A DNA stretch of 15,140 nucleotides from Oscillospiraceae bacterium (GTDB taxonomy: Bacteria; Bacillota; Clostridia; Saccharofermentanales; Saccharofermentanaceae): assembly GCA_902767145.1 (NCBI GenBank), contig CACXGG010000280.1, positions 1 through 15,140 of the forward strand. Direction: 5' to 3'. The translations under genes were made by a program, and so were the position numbers. The notes below the pieces were generated by a model. That model made no database searches, was not told where the DNA came from, and saw only the letters and a list, made by a program, of their open reading frames with translations. Position 1 is the stretch's first letter; every line of letters begins with the position of its first letter. Shown piece by piece: positions 1-7,571 of the stretch.

Positions 1-7
1 ATGTGGA

Positions 8-745
8 ATGATGAGCAAGAAAAACGAACCCAGCACAAGAGAAAGATTTTACGAGTACATGTTCAAGAAGATCATGCCCGTAGTTATATTGATAGCACTT
101 ATCGCAGTGCTTATCCTGGGCATTACCCTCTTAGTGAACATAAAGGGCAAGGGAGGGCTTCTGGATCTTCTGGACAGGGAACCCGAGGTCACGAAGACGA
201 ATATCGAACTTGAGAGCAGTCTCATCGATATCGCCGAGCTGGCCACGGAGAAGAGGACCTTCACCGATGTCTATGTATATGAGCTGGCAGGAGACGGCAT
301 CCTGTGGGGCAAGACTGCTGTGTTTACCTATTCCGGATCTGTTACTGCAGGAATAGGCGACATGGAGGATATGCATGTGGAGTTCGATGACAAGAACGAG
401 AAGGTCTATGTCATGTATCCTGATGTTACTATCCTTTCCGTGGACGTGGATGAGGATACGGTGGAATGCGTATTCGAGTCTGAGAGTATCATGGATCAGT
501 TCAGTAATGACGATATGCTGGATATGCTCGCTGACTGTTCTGAGGAACAGGAGGAGAGAGCTCTGGAGGACGGTATCCTCACGGCTGCCCAGGCTAACCT
601 TACACGCATGACTGAGACGCTTATAGGAGATATCCTCCAAAATACCGACTGCGCCGGCTATGATGTAGTGGTGCTTTATGGTGAAGAGTCTATACCTGTA
701 GATCCGGGATCACAGAACCTGGGTGATTTTGCTAAGAAGTTCTGA
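8..745 (+). CDS. DUF4230 domain-containing membrane-anchored protein
   Basis: The protein is 245 residues. A short basic N-terminus is followed by one strongly hydrophobic segment at about residues 21-44, then a mostly acidic domain. No lipobox is visible, so I read it as a membrane anchor with the rest outside the cell. The globular part follows the pattern I associate with DUF4230: an early 'ELATEKRTF' strand, a 'GSVTAGIGDMEDM' segment near 110-122, a 'YPDVTILSVDVD' strand near 136-147, and a long alanine- and leucine-rich helix near 180-212. The function of that family is not established. Two ATGs lie in tandem (8 and 11), and the sequence before them is too short to judge the ribosome binding site or exclude a start before the window. 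The gene converges on the acyltransferase gene with a 21-bp gap. Confidence 0.7.
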   Translation: MMSKKNEPSTRERFYEYMFKKIMPVVILIALIAVLILGITLLVNIKGKGGLLDLLDREPEVTKTNIELESSLIDIAELATEKRTFTDVYVYELAGDGILWGKTAVFTYSGSVTAGIGDMEDMHVEFDDKNEKVYVMYPDVTILSVDVDEDTVECVFESESIMDQFSNDDMLDMLADCSEEQEERALEDGILTAAQANLTRMTETLIGDILQNTDCAGYDVVVLYGEESIPVDPGSQNLGDFAKKF

Positions 746-766
746 TCCCTTTCGCTTCTTTTTTTC

Positions 767-1729
767 TTATTTCTTTGCTGTAAGTTTTTTGTTGATGAGG
801 TCGTAGGGGATACCTACGATGAGAGCCATTACTATGCTCACAGCTGTGGTGGCCAGGAAGAATGTGATGACTGTCCACTGCATCTGATATCCCATGGCAG
901 GAAGGCCGTACATGAGCATATACTGGACGCCTACATGGAAGAGGTAGATCCAGAGGCTGTACTTTCCAAGAAATGCTGTTACCGGATCCTTGATGGTGGT
1001 CTGGTAACTGAAGTAGAGGAAGAGTACAGGGGAGAACTGGTAGAAGACGATCATGCCGATGGTGAAGAGGATGCCTTCCTTCTCGTAGCACAGGAAGGGA
1101 AGGGCGATGGAAAGATATGACAGGAGAAGGAGTGTATATCCTGCTGCCGTCTTTCCCTTGAACCACTTTTCGAACCTGTCCCTGTAGAGGTTGAACGCAA
1201 CTCCGATGATGAAGATGTGGGCCGTCTCGGCTGCCCAGGATGCGTCTACCAGTATGGCATATACCGCATAGATGATATAAAGGGCGGTCATGATGGCCAG
1301 GATCTTTATGCTGTTTCCCTTCGCTGCCTTGAAGGCGATGAAGTAGATGATGAAAAGGAACATCAGGGTTACGATATACCAGCCCGCCTGGACGGTGGGC
1401 TCGAATCTGAAGAAGCACTTTATGGCTCCGGTAACGGAATTATAGTCGTTTACCGAAGGGAAGAAGTGGAACATCACATGGTAGGGGATGGCGGCGATGA
1501 GGAAGGGAAGCATGAAGTTTCTAAACTTATGGAAGATCTTCCCTGCATCCATATCCTTTCCCTTTGTGGTGAGGGAGAGGACGTAGCCGCTTATGAAGAA
1601 AAAGACTGAAACTGCCCAGGGACCGAAGGCGTAGAAGTAGTTAAGGTTACTGTGGGCAAAGACGACTATAAGGCAGAGTATGCCCTTGAAGCGGAGTGTT
1701 CTTTCTTTTGCCAGGTAGTCTTTTGTCAT
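767..1729 (-). CDS. acyltransferase family 3 integral membrane protein
   Basis: This 320-residue polytopic protein has about ten hydrophobic segments. Its N-terminal segment reads R-F-K-G-I-L near residues 13-18 and V-V-F-A-H-S near 22-27. This corresponds to the R-x-x-(D)-x-R...V-x-x-H signature of the Acyltransferase_3 family (OafA/WecH/NolL-like). His26 would be the conserved histidine, and the usual aspartate is Lys15 here. 'FFFISGYVLSL' (43-53) is also typical of the family. Such enzymes move acetyl or other acyl groups onto exported sugars or cell-wall glycans; the substrate cannot be read from sequence. The start is supported by GAGGG about 7 nt upstream of the ATG. The gene stands alone, divergent from the Ca2+ antiporter operon. 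Confidence 0.85.
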   Translation of the reverse strand: MTKDYLAKERTLRFKGILCLIVVFAHSNLNYFYAFGPWAVSVFFFISGYVLSLTTKGKDMDAGKIFHKFRNFMLPFLIAAIPYHVMFHFFPSVNDYNSVTGAIKCFFRFEPTVQAGWYIVTLMFLFIIYFIAFKAAKGNSIKILAIMTALYIIYAVYAILVDASWAAETAHIFIIGVAFNLYRDRFEKWFKGKTAAGYTLLLLSYLSIALPFLCYEKEGILFTIGMIVFYQFSPVLFLYFSYQTTIKDPVTAFLGKYSLWIYLFHVGVQYMLMYGLPAMGYQMQWTVITFFLATTAVSIVMALIVGIPYDLINKKLTAKK

Positions 1730-1797
1730 GTAAGTCCCTCAAGTCTTTGCTGACGTTAACTTTATCATATTTTCTTTTCTTTTTGAATGATCGGGCT

Positions 1798-1826
1798 TTT
1801 ACTTGCAGGGTAAAAAAGTTTATAAT
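1798..1826 (+). promoter_or_regulatory. predicted sigma-70 type promoter for the antiporter-xseAB operon
   Basis: A perfect -10 TATAAT lies at 1821-1826. A weaker -35, TTTACT, lies at 1798-1803 with a 17-nt spacer. The predicted transcript starts near 1833, about 26 nt before the antiporter ATG, which is too short to hold a riboswitch. It lies in the 129-bp divergent gap between the acyltransferase and antiporter genes; the rest of that gap is AT-rich with no other clear element. Confidence 0.55.
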
Positions 1827-1858
1827 CTTGTTCTGTATTTTTATTTATGGAGGGAAAG

Positions 1859-2833
1859 ATGCTCTTAGATATCGCTATCCTGGCTGTCGGATTCTTTATC
1901 CTTATAAAAGGTGCTGACATATTTGTGGACGGAAGCGCATCCCTTGCCAGGGTGTTCCGTGTACCGGGACTAATAATAGGCCTTACCATCGTGGCCCTGG
2001 GAACAAGTGCTCCCGAGCTGGCGGTAAGTACATCTGCCGCACTTCAGGGATCTAATGAGATCGCCCTGAGTAATGTCCTGGGATCCAATATGTTCAATCT
2101 TCTCATGGTCCTGGGTATCTGCTCGCTGTTTTTCCCTCTTCCCACCAGCAGGGGTATACTATCCCGTGACTTCCCCGTATCCATCGGAGTTACGGCTCTT
2201 GTCTTCGTGCTGGCAGGGCTCTATAAGCTCTTTGGAACGGACCTTCTTTCCTATGACATGACAACTGATGTGTCTGTCCTGGGACGTGTGGGGGGGATCA
2301 TCCTTCTGGTCCTGTTCGTGTGCTATATCCTGTTTCTTATATCAGATGCAAAGAAGCATCCCGAGCCTGAGAGCGAGGAGGAGAAGAAGTCTCTTCCCAA
2401 GTGCTTCTTCCTTATTGTCCTGGGACTTCTCATGGTCATCGGCGGAGGACAGGCTGTCGTCTACAGTGCCAAGTCCATCGCGGCTTCCCTGGGCATGACA
2501 GAGACACTCATAGGCCTTACTGTGGTGGCTGTGGGAACATCCCTTCCTGAGCTTGTGACATCCATCGTGGCTGCCAAGAAGCATGAGACGGGACTTGCCG
2601 TTGGAAACGTGGTGGGATCCAATATCTTTAACCTGATGTTTATCCTCGGAGTATCCACTACCATCCGTCCGGTGGCAGTAAACTTCGCTTCTTTTTGTGA
2701 TATCATCGTAGTGATGGCTGTCAGCCTCATAACTTATATCTTCCTTGCAACAGGCAAGAAGATCAACAGGGGCGAGGGCATCGTGATGGTACTTATCTAT
2801 TGTGCCCAGGTGGTATTTGCGATAGTCAGATAA
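1859..2833 (+). CDS. calcium/sodium antiporter (CaCA family, YrbG-like)
   Basis: This is a 324-residue integral membrane cation exchanger with the internal duplication typical of the CaCA family. The two alpha-repeats are plain. Repeat 1 has 'ALGTSAPELAVS' (47-58) and 'SNVLGSNMFN' (71-80). Repeat 2 has 'AVGTSLPELVTS' (224-235) and 'GNVVGSNIFN' (249-258). Glu53 and Glu231 are the expected ion-binding acids. A charged cytoplasmic loop (about 163-181, rich in Glu and Lys) separates the halves. I chose the ATG at 1859 over the in-frame ATG at 1847 because GGAGGG (1849-1854) sits at SD distance from 1859 and overlaps the earlier ATG. Likely role: export of Ca2+ driven by Na+ or H+. It is the first gene of an operon with xseA (13-bp gap) and xseB; the functional link to ExoVII is unclear. 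Confidence 0.92.
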   Translation: MLLDIAILAVGFFILIKGADIFVDGSASLARVFRVPGLIIGLTIVALGTSAPELAVSTSAALQGSNEIALSNVLGSNMFNLLMVLGICSLFFPLPTSRGILSRDFPVSIGVTALVFVLAGLYKLFGTDLLSYDMTTDVSVLGRVGGIILLVLFVCYILFLISDAKKHPEPESEEEKKSLPKCFFLIVLGLLMVIGGGQAVVYSAKSIAASLGMTETLIGLTVVAVGTSLPELVTSIVAAKKHETGLAVGNVVGSNIFNLMFILGVSTTIRPVAVNFASFCDIIVVMAVSLITYIFLATGKKINRGEGIVMVLIYCAQVVFAIVR

Positions 2834-2839
2834 AGGAGG
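2832..2839 (+). promoter_or_regulatory. strong Shine-Dalgarno that fixes the xseA TTG start
   Basis: AAAGGAGG overlaps the stop codon of the antiporter and lies 7 nt before the TTG at 2847. No ATG or GTG is better placed, and the TTG start is what includes the N-terminal DUF5710 motif in the protein. Confidence 0.8.
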
Positions 2840-2846
2840 AGATCCC

Positions 2847-4265
2847 TTGCCTTTCAGATTGAACGTTCCATATTCCGAGAAGGATGAGGCCAAGGCTTTC
2901 GGAGCCAGGTGGAATCCTGCGGAAAAGACATGGTACTGTGATCAGCTGAACGACGGCCTTCGAAGGTGGTATTCGGGTCCTGAACCTGATGATCCTTCCT
3001 CATCTTCTTTTTCTGCTCCTGGTGCTTCGTCTGCTGCTTCCACACCTCTGATGCCCGGATATCTCTCCGTTACTTCTGCCGGTAATGCCATAGCGGCTGC
3101 CGTTGCTGCGGATGATGTGCTTAGAAATATCAAGGTACAGGGTGAGGTTACAAACTACAGCGGACATTCCGTGAACTACTATTTTTCCATCAAGGATACG
3201 GACTCCATTATAGACTGCTTTATGTTCGAGCATATTGCCGATGCGGCTCTTGATTTTGAGCTGGAGAACGGAAAGCAGGTGGCTATCTCGGGCTATATGA
3301 ACTTCCATGAGAAGTCGGGAAAGTTCAAGCTCCTGGTCCGTGGCATTGTGGATGCAGGTGAGGGCGAGGAGAAAAGAAAGCTCATGGAGCTCAAGGAGAA
3401 GCTCCGCGCTGAGGGCCTCTTCGATGAGGAGAGGAAGAAGCCCATATCCAAACACCCTTCCAAGGTGGGCATCGTCACTTCTAAGAACGGCCAGGCCATA
3501 AAGGATATATGTAAGATCGCTTCCAAGAGAGATCCCTATATACAGCTGGTGCTGTATCACGTTAACGTGCAGGGAAGAAATGCTGTCCCTTCCATCGTTA
3601 CGGGTATCCGGCATCTGGACGGACTTGGATGCGATACCCTTATCGTAGGCCGCGGCGGCGGATCTGATGAGGAACTCAAGGCATATAACGATGAGAGCAT
3701 AGCAAGGACGGTGGCAGACTGCAGGACACCTGTTATATCTGCCGTTGGACATCAGGGCCACTGGACCCTCATTGACTATGTGGCAGACAAGCGCGTGGCT
3801 ACCCCTTCCGAGGCGGCTGAGGAGGCTATCCCTGATCTTATGTCCGATATAAAGAAGGTTACGGATATCCGTGCTTCCTTGGACTATAAGATCCGGACTG
3901 TGCTTAACGCCCGTGCTGACCGGTACAGATCTCTTGCGGTGCTCCTTAAAAAGAACGATCCTGTGGATAAGCTCCAGCGCAGGAAGGAAAGGCTCGCTCT
4001 TCTTACTGAGACGCTTTCTGCATCCATGGATTCTGTCCTTGAGAGGAAGAGTCAGAGGCTGTCTCTTCTGCTGGCGAACTTAAATGGAAATTCACCCTCT
4101 GCGAAACTGGTGAAGGGATTCGGCTATATATCTAAGGATGGCAGGCCGGTGGTGTCCCTGGATTCAGTTTCTGTCGGAGATAAGATAAATATCAGGATAC
4201 ATGACGGCGGCATGGACGCAGAAGTCCTGTCGGTGGATCCGAAAGGAGAACAGGAAGATGGATGA
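2847..4265 (+). CDS. xseA: exodeoxyribonuclease VII large subunit with N-terminal DUF5710 domain
   Basis: This 472-residue protein starts at TTG behind a strong SD. Residues 1-42 form a DUF5710 module (R-L-N-V-P-Y, E-K-D-E-A-K, G-A-R-W, K-T-W-Y), followed by a Ser/Ala/Pro-rich linker (43-70). The ExoVII large subunit follows: an OB-fold (about 72-170), the catalytic domain (about 175-345), a charged coiled-coil region (about 345-435) and the short C-terminal segment with K-G-F-G-Y-I. It cuts single-stranded DNA together with XseB. By alignment in my head with E. coli XseA, catalytic D155 corresponds to Asp220, R205 to Arg269 (in GRGGGS) and H238 to His302. The position of D241 is His305: the motif reads G-H-Q-G-H-W rather than the usual G-H-E-T-D. 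Activity may therefore be altered. The gene overlaps xseB by 8 bp. Confidence 0.93.
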   Translation: MPFRLNVPYSEKDEAKAFGARWNPAEKTWYCDQLNDGLRRWYSGPEPDDPSSSSFSAPGASSAASTPLMPGYLSVTSAGNAIAAAVAADDVLRNIKVQGEVTNYSGHSVNYYFSIKDTDSIIDCFMFEHIADAALDFELENGKQVAISGYMNFHEKSGKFKLLVRGIVDAGEGEEKRKLMELKEKLRAEGLFDEERKKPISKHPSKVGIVTSKNGQAIKDICKIASKRDPYIQLVLYHVNVQGRNAVPSIVTGIRHLDGLGCDTLIVGRGGGSDEELKAYNDESIARTVADCRTPVISAVGHQGHWTLIDYVADKRVATPSEAAEEAIPDLMSDIKKVTDIRASLDYKIRTVLNARADRYRSLAVLLKKNDPVDKLQRRKERLALLTETLSASMDSVLERKSQRLSLLLANLNGNSPSAKLVKGFGYISKDGRPVVSLDSVSVGDKINIRIHDGGMDAEVLSVDPKGEQEDG

Positions 4266-4461
4266 GAAGAAGGAATTCAATGTGGATCTGGCAATGAACG
4301 AGCTGGAGGAGATCAACAACAGGCTTTCCGCTCCCGATATAGAACTCAAGGAATCCCTTGAGCTCTACAAGAAAGGCGTTACCCTTGCAAATGAGTGCAA
4401 GCAGCACCTTATGGGCGTGGAGAAGGAACTGGAGATAATAAACTCCGGAGATGAATCCTGA
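4258..4461 (+). CDS. xseB: exodeoxyribonuclease VII small subunit
   Basis: This 67-residue helical protein fits the XseB family in size and pattern: 'NVDLAMNELEEINNRLSAPDIELKESLELYKKGVTL' resembles the family core F-E-x-x-L-x-x-L-E-x-I-V...L-E-x-S-L-x-x-Y-x-x-G. It binds the coiled coil of XseA to form ExoVII. I chose ATG 4258 because AGGAG (4244-4248) lies 9 nt upstream. An in-frame ATG at 4201 would add 19 residues foreign to the family and lies deep inside xseA. The start overlaps the end of xseA by 8 bp, so translation is probably coupled. The stop codon is directly followed by the stop of the opposing HAD gene with no intergenic base. Confidence 0.93.
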   Translation: MDEKKEFNVDLAMNELEEINNRLSAPDIELKESLELYKKGVTLANECKQHLMGVEKELEIINSGDES

Positions 4462-5100
4462 TCAGAAGATCTTTCTGAGGTCGCTGAACGTTTCTATCGT
4501 CTGTTTTGGATCCTTAGCCGTTCCGAAACCGTAGGAGGCGAAGACGAACTCTATTCCTGCGAGCCTGGATGAGTTCTGGTCTCCCTCTGTATCACCGATG
4601 TAGAAGGTATCTTCTTTCTTCAGGTTATGTCTTTCCATCAGCATGTTAATGGTCCCGTTCTTTTCGAGGCCTGTATCGCCATAGCAGAGGTGGTCCTCTA
4701 TGAGGTCCTCTGTGCGGGTCTTTTTTATGAAGAGCTCTATGTAGCCTGCCTGACAGTTACTTACGATAAAGAGCCTGTTTCTCTCTCTTAAGTCTTTAAG
4801 TGTTTCCCTGATACCCTCGTAGAGGATGCTTTCCGTGGTCTTTTCGTCCATGGCATCCAGGTCTTCCTGCTCGAAGATCATGCAGAGATCTGAGACTTTG
4901 TCCCTGCCTTCCTTGTCCTTTATGTCAGGGAAGACGTTCTGTGCTATAACGTCCATGGTCTTGCCGAATTCTTTCTTGAGGGTCTCGGCGTCGAGCTTTG
5001 CGGAGGTGAGTCCTGACGTGTCTGCCGCTCTCTGCCATGCGCCCGCGACTATGCCGGTCGTATTCCATAAAGTGCCGTCAACATCAAAGATCAGGTTCAT
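4462..5100 (-). CDS. HAD family hydrolase (subfamily IA, phosphoglycolate-phosphatase-like)
   Basis: This 212-residue cytosolic phosphatase of the haloacid dehalogenase superfamily has all four motifs. Motif I is D-V-D-G-T-L (nucleophile Asp6, acid/base Asp8), motif II 'IVSNCQ' (Ser114), motif III Lys147 in G-L-E-K-N-G, and motif IV 'YIGDTEGD' (Asp170, Asp174). The helical insert between motifs I and II (about 15-90) is a C1-type cap, as in phosphoglycolate phosphatase and beta-phosphoglucomutase relatives. The substrate cannot be assigned. The start has a good SD (AAGGAG, about 6 nt upstream). It is a single gene, converging on xseB with zero gap and divergent from the MscS gene. Confidence 0.88.
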   Translation of the reverse strand: MNLIFDVDGTLWNTTGIVAGAWQRAADTSGLTSAKLDAETLKKEFGKTMDVIAQNVFPDIKDKEGRDKVSDLCMIFEQEDLDAMDEKTTESILYEGIRETLKDLRERNRLFIVSNCQAGYIELFIKKTRTEDLIEDHLCYGDTGLEKNGTINMLMERHNLKKEDTFYIGDTEGDQNSSRLAGIEFVFASYGFGTAKDPKQTIETFSDLRKIF

Positions 5101-5164
5101 AAAAAACTCCTTATTTTCGAGAATGAATGATATTATATACTAAAGTTTCAAACGGGAGGCTTAT
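5101..5164. promoter_or_regulatory. AT-rich divergent promoter region between HAD and MscS genes
   Basis: These 64 bp separate the two start codons. On the plus strand TATACT (5136-5141) is a plausible -10 for the channel gene, with at best a weak -35 (TTTTCG, 5114-5119). On the minus strand TATAAT (plus 5132-5137) overlaps it and could serve the HAD gene, without a good -35. The SD of the channel gene, GGGAGG, is at 5154-5159. Confidence 0.35.
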
Positions 5165-6007
5165 ATGTTGGAAAAAATTGTGGCATTCTTGAACGACCCT
5201 GCTTACGAACTTCTTTCGAAGCTCATATATATTGCTCTTGTACTTATATTAGCCTTCCTGTTCCTCAAGCTCCTGAAGATCGTTGGAAAGAGGATATTTA
5301 AGAGGGTGTCCGGGGGAAAGCCCACCCTCCATCTCACTTTCTTTGAGAAGATATATAACGCCGCGGCCATGATCGTGGTGGTGATACTGGCAGTATCGGC
5401 CTGTGCAGGTCCTAAGTCTGTAATGACTACCGTTCTGGGAGGAACTTCTGTCATCCTTGCAGTTGTAACCTTTGCAGCCCAGGATGTTATAAAGGACTTT
5501 ACTGCAGGCCTTATGATCAGTATGTATAAGCCCTTTGATATAGGGGACCGGATCGAGCTGGAAAACGGCGTTGCAGGCATCGTTGAGGGCATCACCATGA
5601 GGCATGTTGTCATCGCTACGACGGAGACCTTTAAGGAAGTTATCCCTAACCACGTTATAAATTCCATGGCTCTTGTTAACTGCAGTTACGGCCATGACCT
5701 GAGATCTGTAAGGCTGTCCTTCCCGGTATCCTACGATACGGATATCAAGGTGGCTAAACAGCTCATCGAAGAGATAGTGGAGAAGAATCCTCATACAGTT
5801 CCCGGAAAGAAGGGATACAGCAAGGTTTATTTTTCTTCCTATGCTGACAGTGCACTTATCCTTTCTGTTGCTGTCTATTATGAGAAGACTCCCACGGAGA
5901 TCATCAAGGACGAGATCAATTCCTCTGTACATGAGATCTTCGAGAGGAACGATATCGAGATCCCTTATACATATATCAATATCGTGGACAGAAAGACTCA
6001 GTCGTAA
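5165..6007 (+). CDS. MscS-family mechanosensitive ion channel
   Basis: This 280-residue small-conductance mechanosensitive channel is close to the usual length for the family. Hydrophobic segments lie at about 18-38 and 64-82. The pore-lining TM3 with its amphipathic extension runs from about 86 to 122 ('VLGGTSVILAVVTFAAQDVIKDF'-type, rich in Gly and Ala), followed by 'YKPFDIGDRIEL', the signature entry into the beta domain. 'EVIPNHVINSMALVNCS' (about 159-175) matches the family's 'ipN..i....i.N.s' strand. The C-terminal alpha/beta cage domain is complete. It would release solutes on hypo-osmotic shock. ATG 5165 has GGGAGG 5 nt upstream. Its last 10 bp overlap the end of the opposing YolD-like gene. 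Confidence 0.92.
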   Translation: MLEKIVAFLNDPAYELLSKLIYIALVLILAFLFLKLLKIVGKRIFKRVSGGKPTLHLTFFEKIYNAAAMIVVVILAVSACAGPKSVMTTVLGGTSVILAVVTFAAQDVIKDFTAGLMISMYKPFDIGDRIELENGVAGIVEGITMRHVVIATTETFKEVIPNHVINSMALVNCSYGHDLRSVRLSFPVSYDTDIKVAKQLIEEIVEKNPHTVPGKKGYSKVYFSSYADSALILSVAVYYEKTPTEIIKDEINSSVHEIFERNDIEIPYTYINIVDRKTQS

Positions 6008-6186
6008 AGGTTCCTGTTCTTCTTACCCGCTTCGTCTATTGATTCCTCATATCCCTTGAGCGCTGCAAAGGGGGCAAATATCTTTGCCCTGGAGGAGAGG
6101 GGCATCTTTGGATGCTTTATGGAGAAATCGTCATTTATATGTTCGGGACGCTTCATCTTCAGAAGGTCATCGTAATCCCTGCTCAT
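5998..6186 (-). CDS. short YolD-like protein, partner of the Y-family polymerase
   Basis: This 62-residue protein matches the N-terminal core of YolD-like proteins that accompany Y-family polymerases in Firmicutes: Y-D-D near residue 5, 'KHPKM' (24-28), 'RAKIFAPFAALKGYE' (33-47), then a short acidic and basic tail. Relatives I know are usually about 100-120 residues, so this one looks like the core without the usual C-terminal half. It stops inside the opposing mscS-type gene, and I see no continuation. Its ATG overlaps the polymerase stop as ATGA, and AGGAGG lies about 9 nt upstream, so it should be co-transcribed with the polymerase and share its SOS control. The biochemical role of the family is not settled. 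Confidence 0.75.
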   Translation of the reverse strand: MSRDYDDLLKMKRPEHINDDFSIKHPKMPLSSRAKIFAPFAALKGYEESIDEAGKKNRNLYD

Positions 6187-7565
6187 GCCCTGTGGCCTCC
6201 TATCTGGCTGTTCCTTTCTATGGCTGTTCCGCCTTCTTCCAGGTTCATGCCCTTTATGAGGGAGTTCTTTCCGTATTTTTCCCTTATCTCCAGGGCGGCT
6301 TTTTGGATCTTATGTTCCTTTTCCTCTTTCTCGGGATCGGTGAACATATCCAGCTGCCTGCCGGTGCCTTTTTCGCTTACTGTATTGTTGGCGGATATGT
6401 AGATCCTCCTTACCAGGAGTTCGCTGTCCACGATCCTGTCGAAGAGGTCCGTTATTCCTGAGATTATCTTTGTTGAGGATGAGGTGGGACTTCCGAAGTT
6501 CACGGTGCCGTGGGCGGCTTCAGGCATGGGCCTGCCGTAGGGATCGTATACTATATTTCCCTTATAGTCCATGCTTTCAAGGCTCTTTGCATCGTAGATT
6601 ATGGTGAGGGTCATGGAGGCGGTGAGAAGTTCCTTTCTTACCAGGTCGAAGACCATGTTGTCCGCCATCTCCTTAACTACGAGACGGGCGTTCTTTACCT
6701 TATATGCGGTGGGAAGCACCTGTCCTGAGGAGAGAGAGGAGGTGGAGGTCCTGTAGTTCTTTATGTCCTTCATGGTGACGGGTTCGATGCCCCAGGCGTG
6801 GTCGATCATGATCTCGCCGTCGATGCCGAAGACCTTGTAGAAGAATTCCTCGTCTTCGATGCTCCTCCTGGCGATATCACCCATGGTCTCCAGGCCGTAG
6901 CGGCGGAGCCTGTCCGCAGTCCTTCTTCCTATACCCCAGAAGTCGGTGAGGGGCTTGTAGCCCCAGAGGAACTCCCGGAACTTTCTTTCGTTCAGTTCCG
7001 CTATCCTCACCCCGTCGGAATCCGCATCCACGTGCTTTGCCACGATGTCCATGGCGATCTTTGCCAGATACATATTGGTGCCTATGCCGGCGGTGGCGGT
7101 GATGCCTGTCCTTTCAAGAACCGTCCTTACCATCTTCATGACCAGCTCGTGGGCACTCATGTTGTAGAAGGAGAGATAGTCCGTGAGGTCCATGAAGACC
7201 TCGTCTATGGAATAGACATGTATATCTTCGGCGGAGAGATATTCAAGGTAGATGGAATAGATCTCGGAGGATACCTTTACGTAGTAGGCCATCCTGGGAG
7301 GGGCGATGATGAAGTCCACCTTCTTCCCGGTGCTGCGCCTTACCTGTTCCAGCCTCTGGTTCACCTCGAAGAGCCTGGCGCGGCCCGAGATGCCGTAGGA
7401 TTTAAGGGAAGGGGAGACAGCCAGGCAGATGGTCTTATCGGTTCTGGTCTTATCTGCCACCACCAGATCTGCCGTCAGGGGATCCAGACCTCTGGCGACA
7501 CATTCCGCCGAGGCATAGAAAGATTTCAGGTCTATACAGGCATATATCCTCTTCTTGGTATCCAT
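6183..7565 (-). CDS. Y-family DNA polymerase (UmuC/UvrX/DinB type)
   Basis: This 460-residue translesion polymerase has catalytic Asp12 in 'ACIDLKSFYAS' and Asp121-Glu122 in 'VYSIDEVFMDL'. The residue after Phe16 is Tyr17, the steric-gate position, as in UmuC-like members rather than the Phe usual in Pol IV. A 'DFWGIGRRTADRL' helix-hairpin-helix (about 208-220) and a little-finger domain (about 270-395) follow. 'QLDMF' (404-408) is a good beta-clamp binding motif. The tail 'KNSLIKGMNLEEGGTAIERN' is typical of this Firmicute group. I start at 7565 because family members begin just before the Y-x-C-I-D strand; an ATG at 7610 would add 15 residues containing the LexA site. No SD precedes 7565, and the -10 lies 6 nt upstream, which predicts a leaderless mRNA. 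It forms an operon with the YolD-like gene. Confidence 0.92.
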   Translation of the reverse strand: MDTKKRIYACIDLKSFYASAECVARGLDPLTADLVVADKTRTDKTICLAVSPSLKSYGISGRARLFEVNQRLEQVRRSTGKKVDFIIAPPRMAYYVKVSSEIYSIYLEYLSAEDIHVYSIDEVFMDLTDYLSFYNMSAHELVMKMVRTVLERTGITATAGIGTNMYLAKIAMDIVAKHVDADSDGVRIAELNERKFREFLWGYKPLTDFWGIGRRTADRLRRYGLETMGDIARRSIEDEEFFYKVFGIDGEIMIDHAWGIEPVTMKDIKNYRTSTSSLSSGQVLPTAYKVKNARLVVKEMADNMVFDLVRKELLTASMTLTIIYDAKSLESMDYKGNIVYDPYGRPMPEAAHGTVNFGSPTSSSTKIISGITDLFDRIVDSELLVRRIYISANNTVSEKGTGRQLDMFTDPEKEEKEHKIQKAALEIREKYGKNSLIKGMNLEEGGTAIERNSQIGGHRA

Positions 7566-7571
7566 GGGGTG

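Noticed and set aside
734..764. Possible terminator after the DUF4230 gene (AAGAAG...CTTCTT with T-run)
   Set aside because: The stem is only six weak pairs with a loop of about 15 nt. The T-run is real, but the hairpin is not convincing.
732..1418. Open frame on the minus strand within the acyltransferase gene
   Set aside because: It is an out-of-frame shadow rich in His, Arg and Pro, lying inside a gene with a clear membrane topology and motif.
1730..1858. Metal riboswitch (yybP-ykoY type) before the Ca2+ antiporter
   Set aside because: The predicted transcript leader is only about 26 nt, and no paired structure or conserved loop is visible.
2870..2877. GAACGTTC near the xseA start as a LexA box
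   Set aside because: The two arms touch with no 4-nt spacer, so it does not fit the GAAC-N4-GTTC form, and it lies inside the DUF5710 coding region.
3000..3761. Open frame opposite xseA (253 codons)
   Set aside because: It covers the conserved catalytic region of xseA in antisense and shows no recognisable domain or SD.
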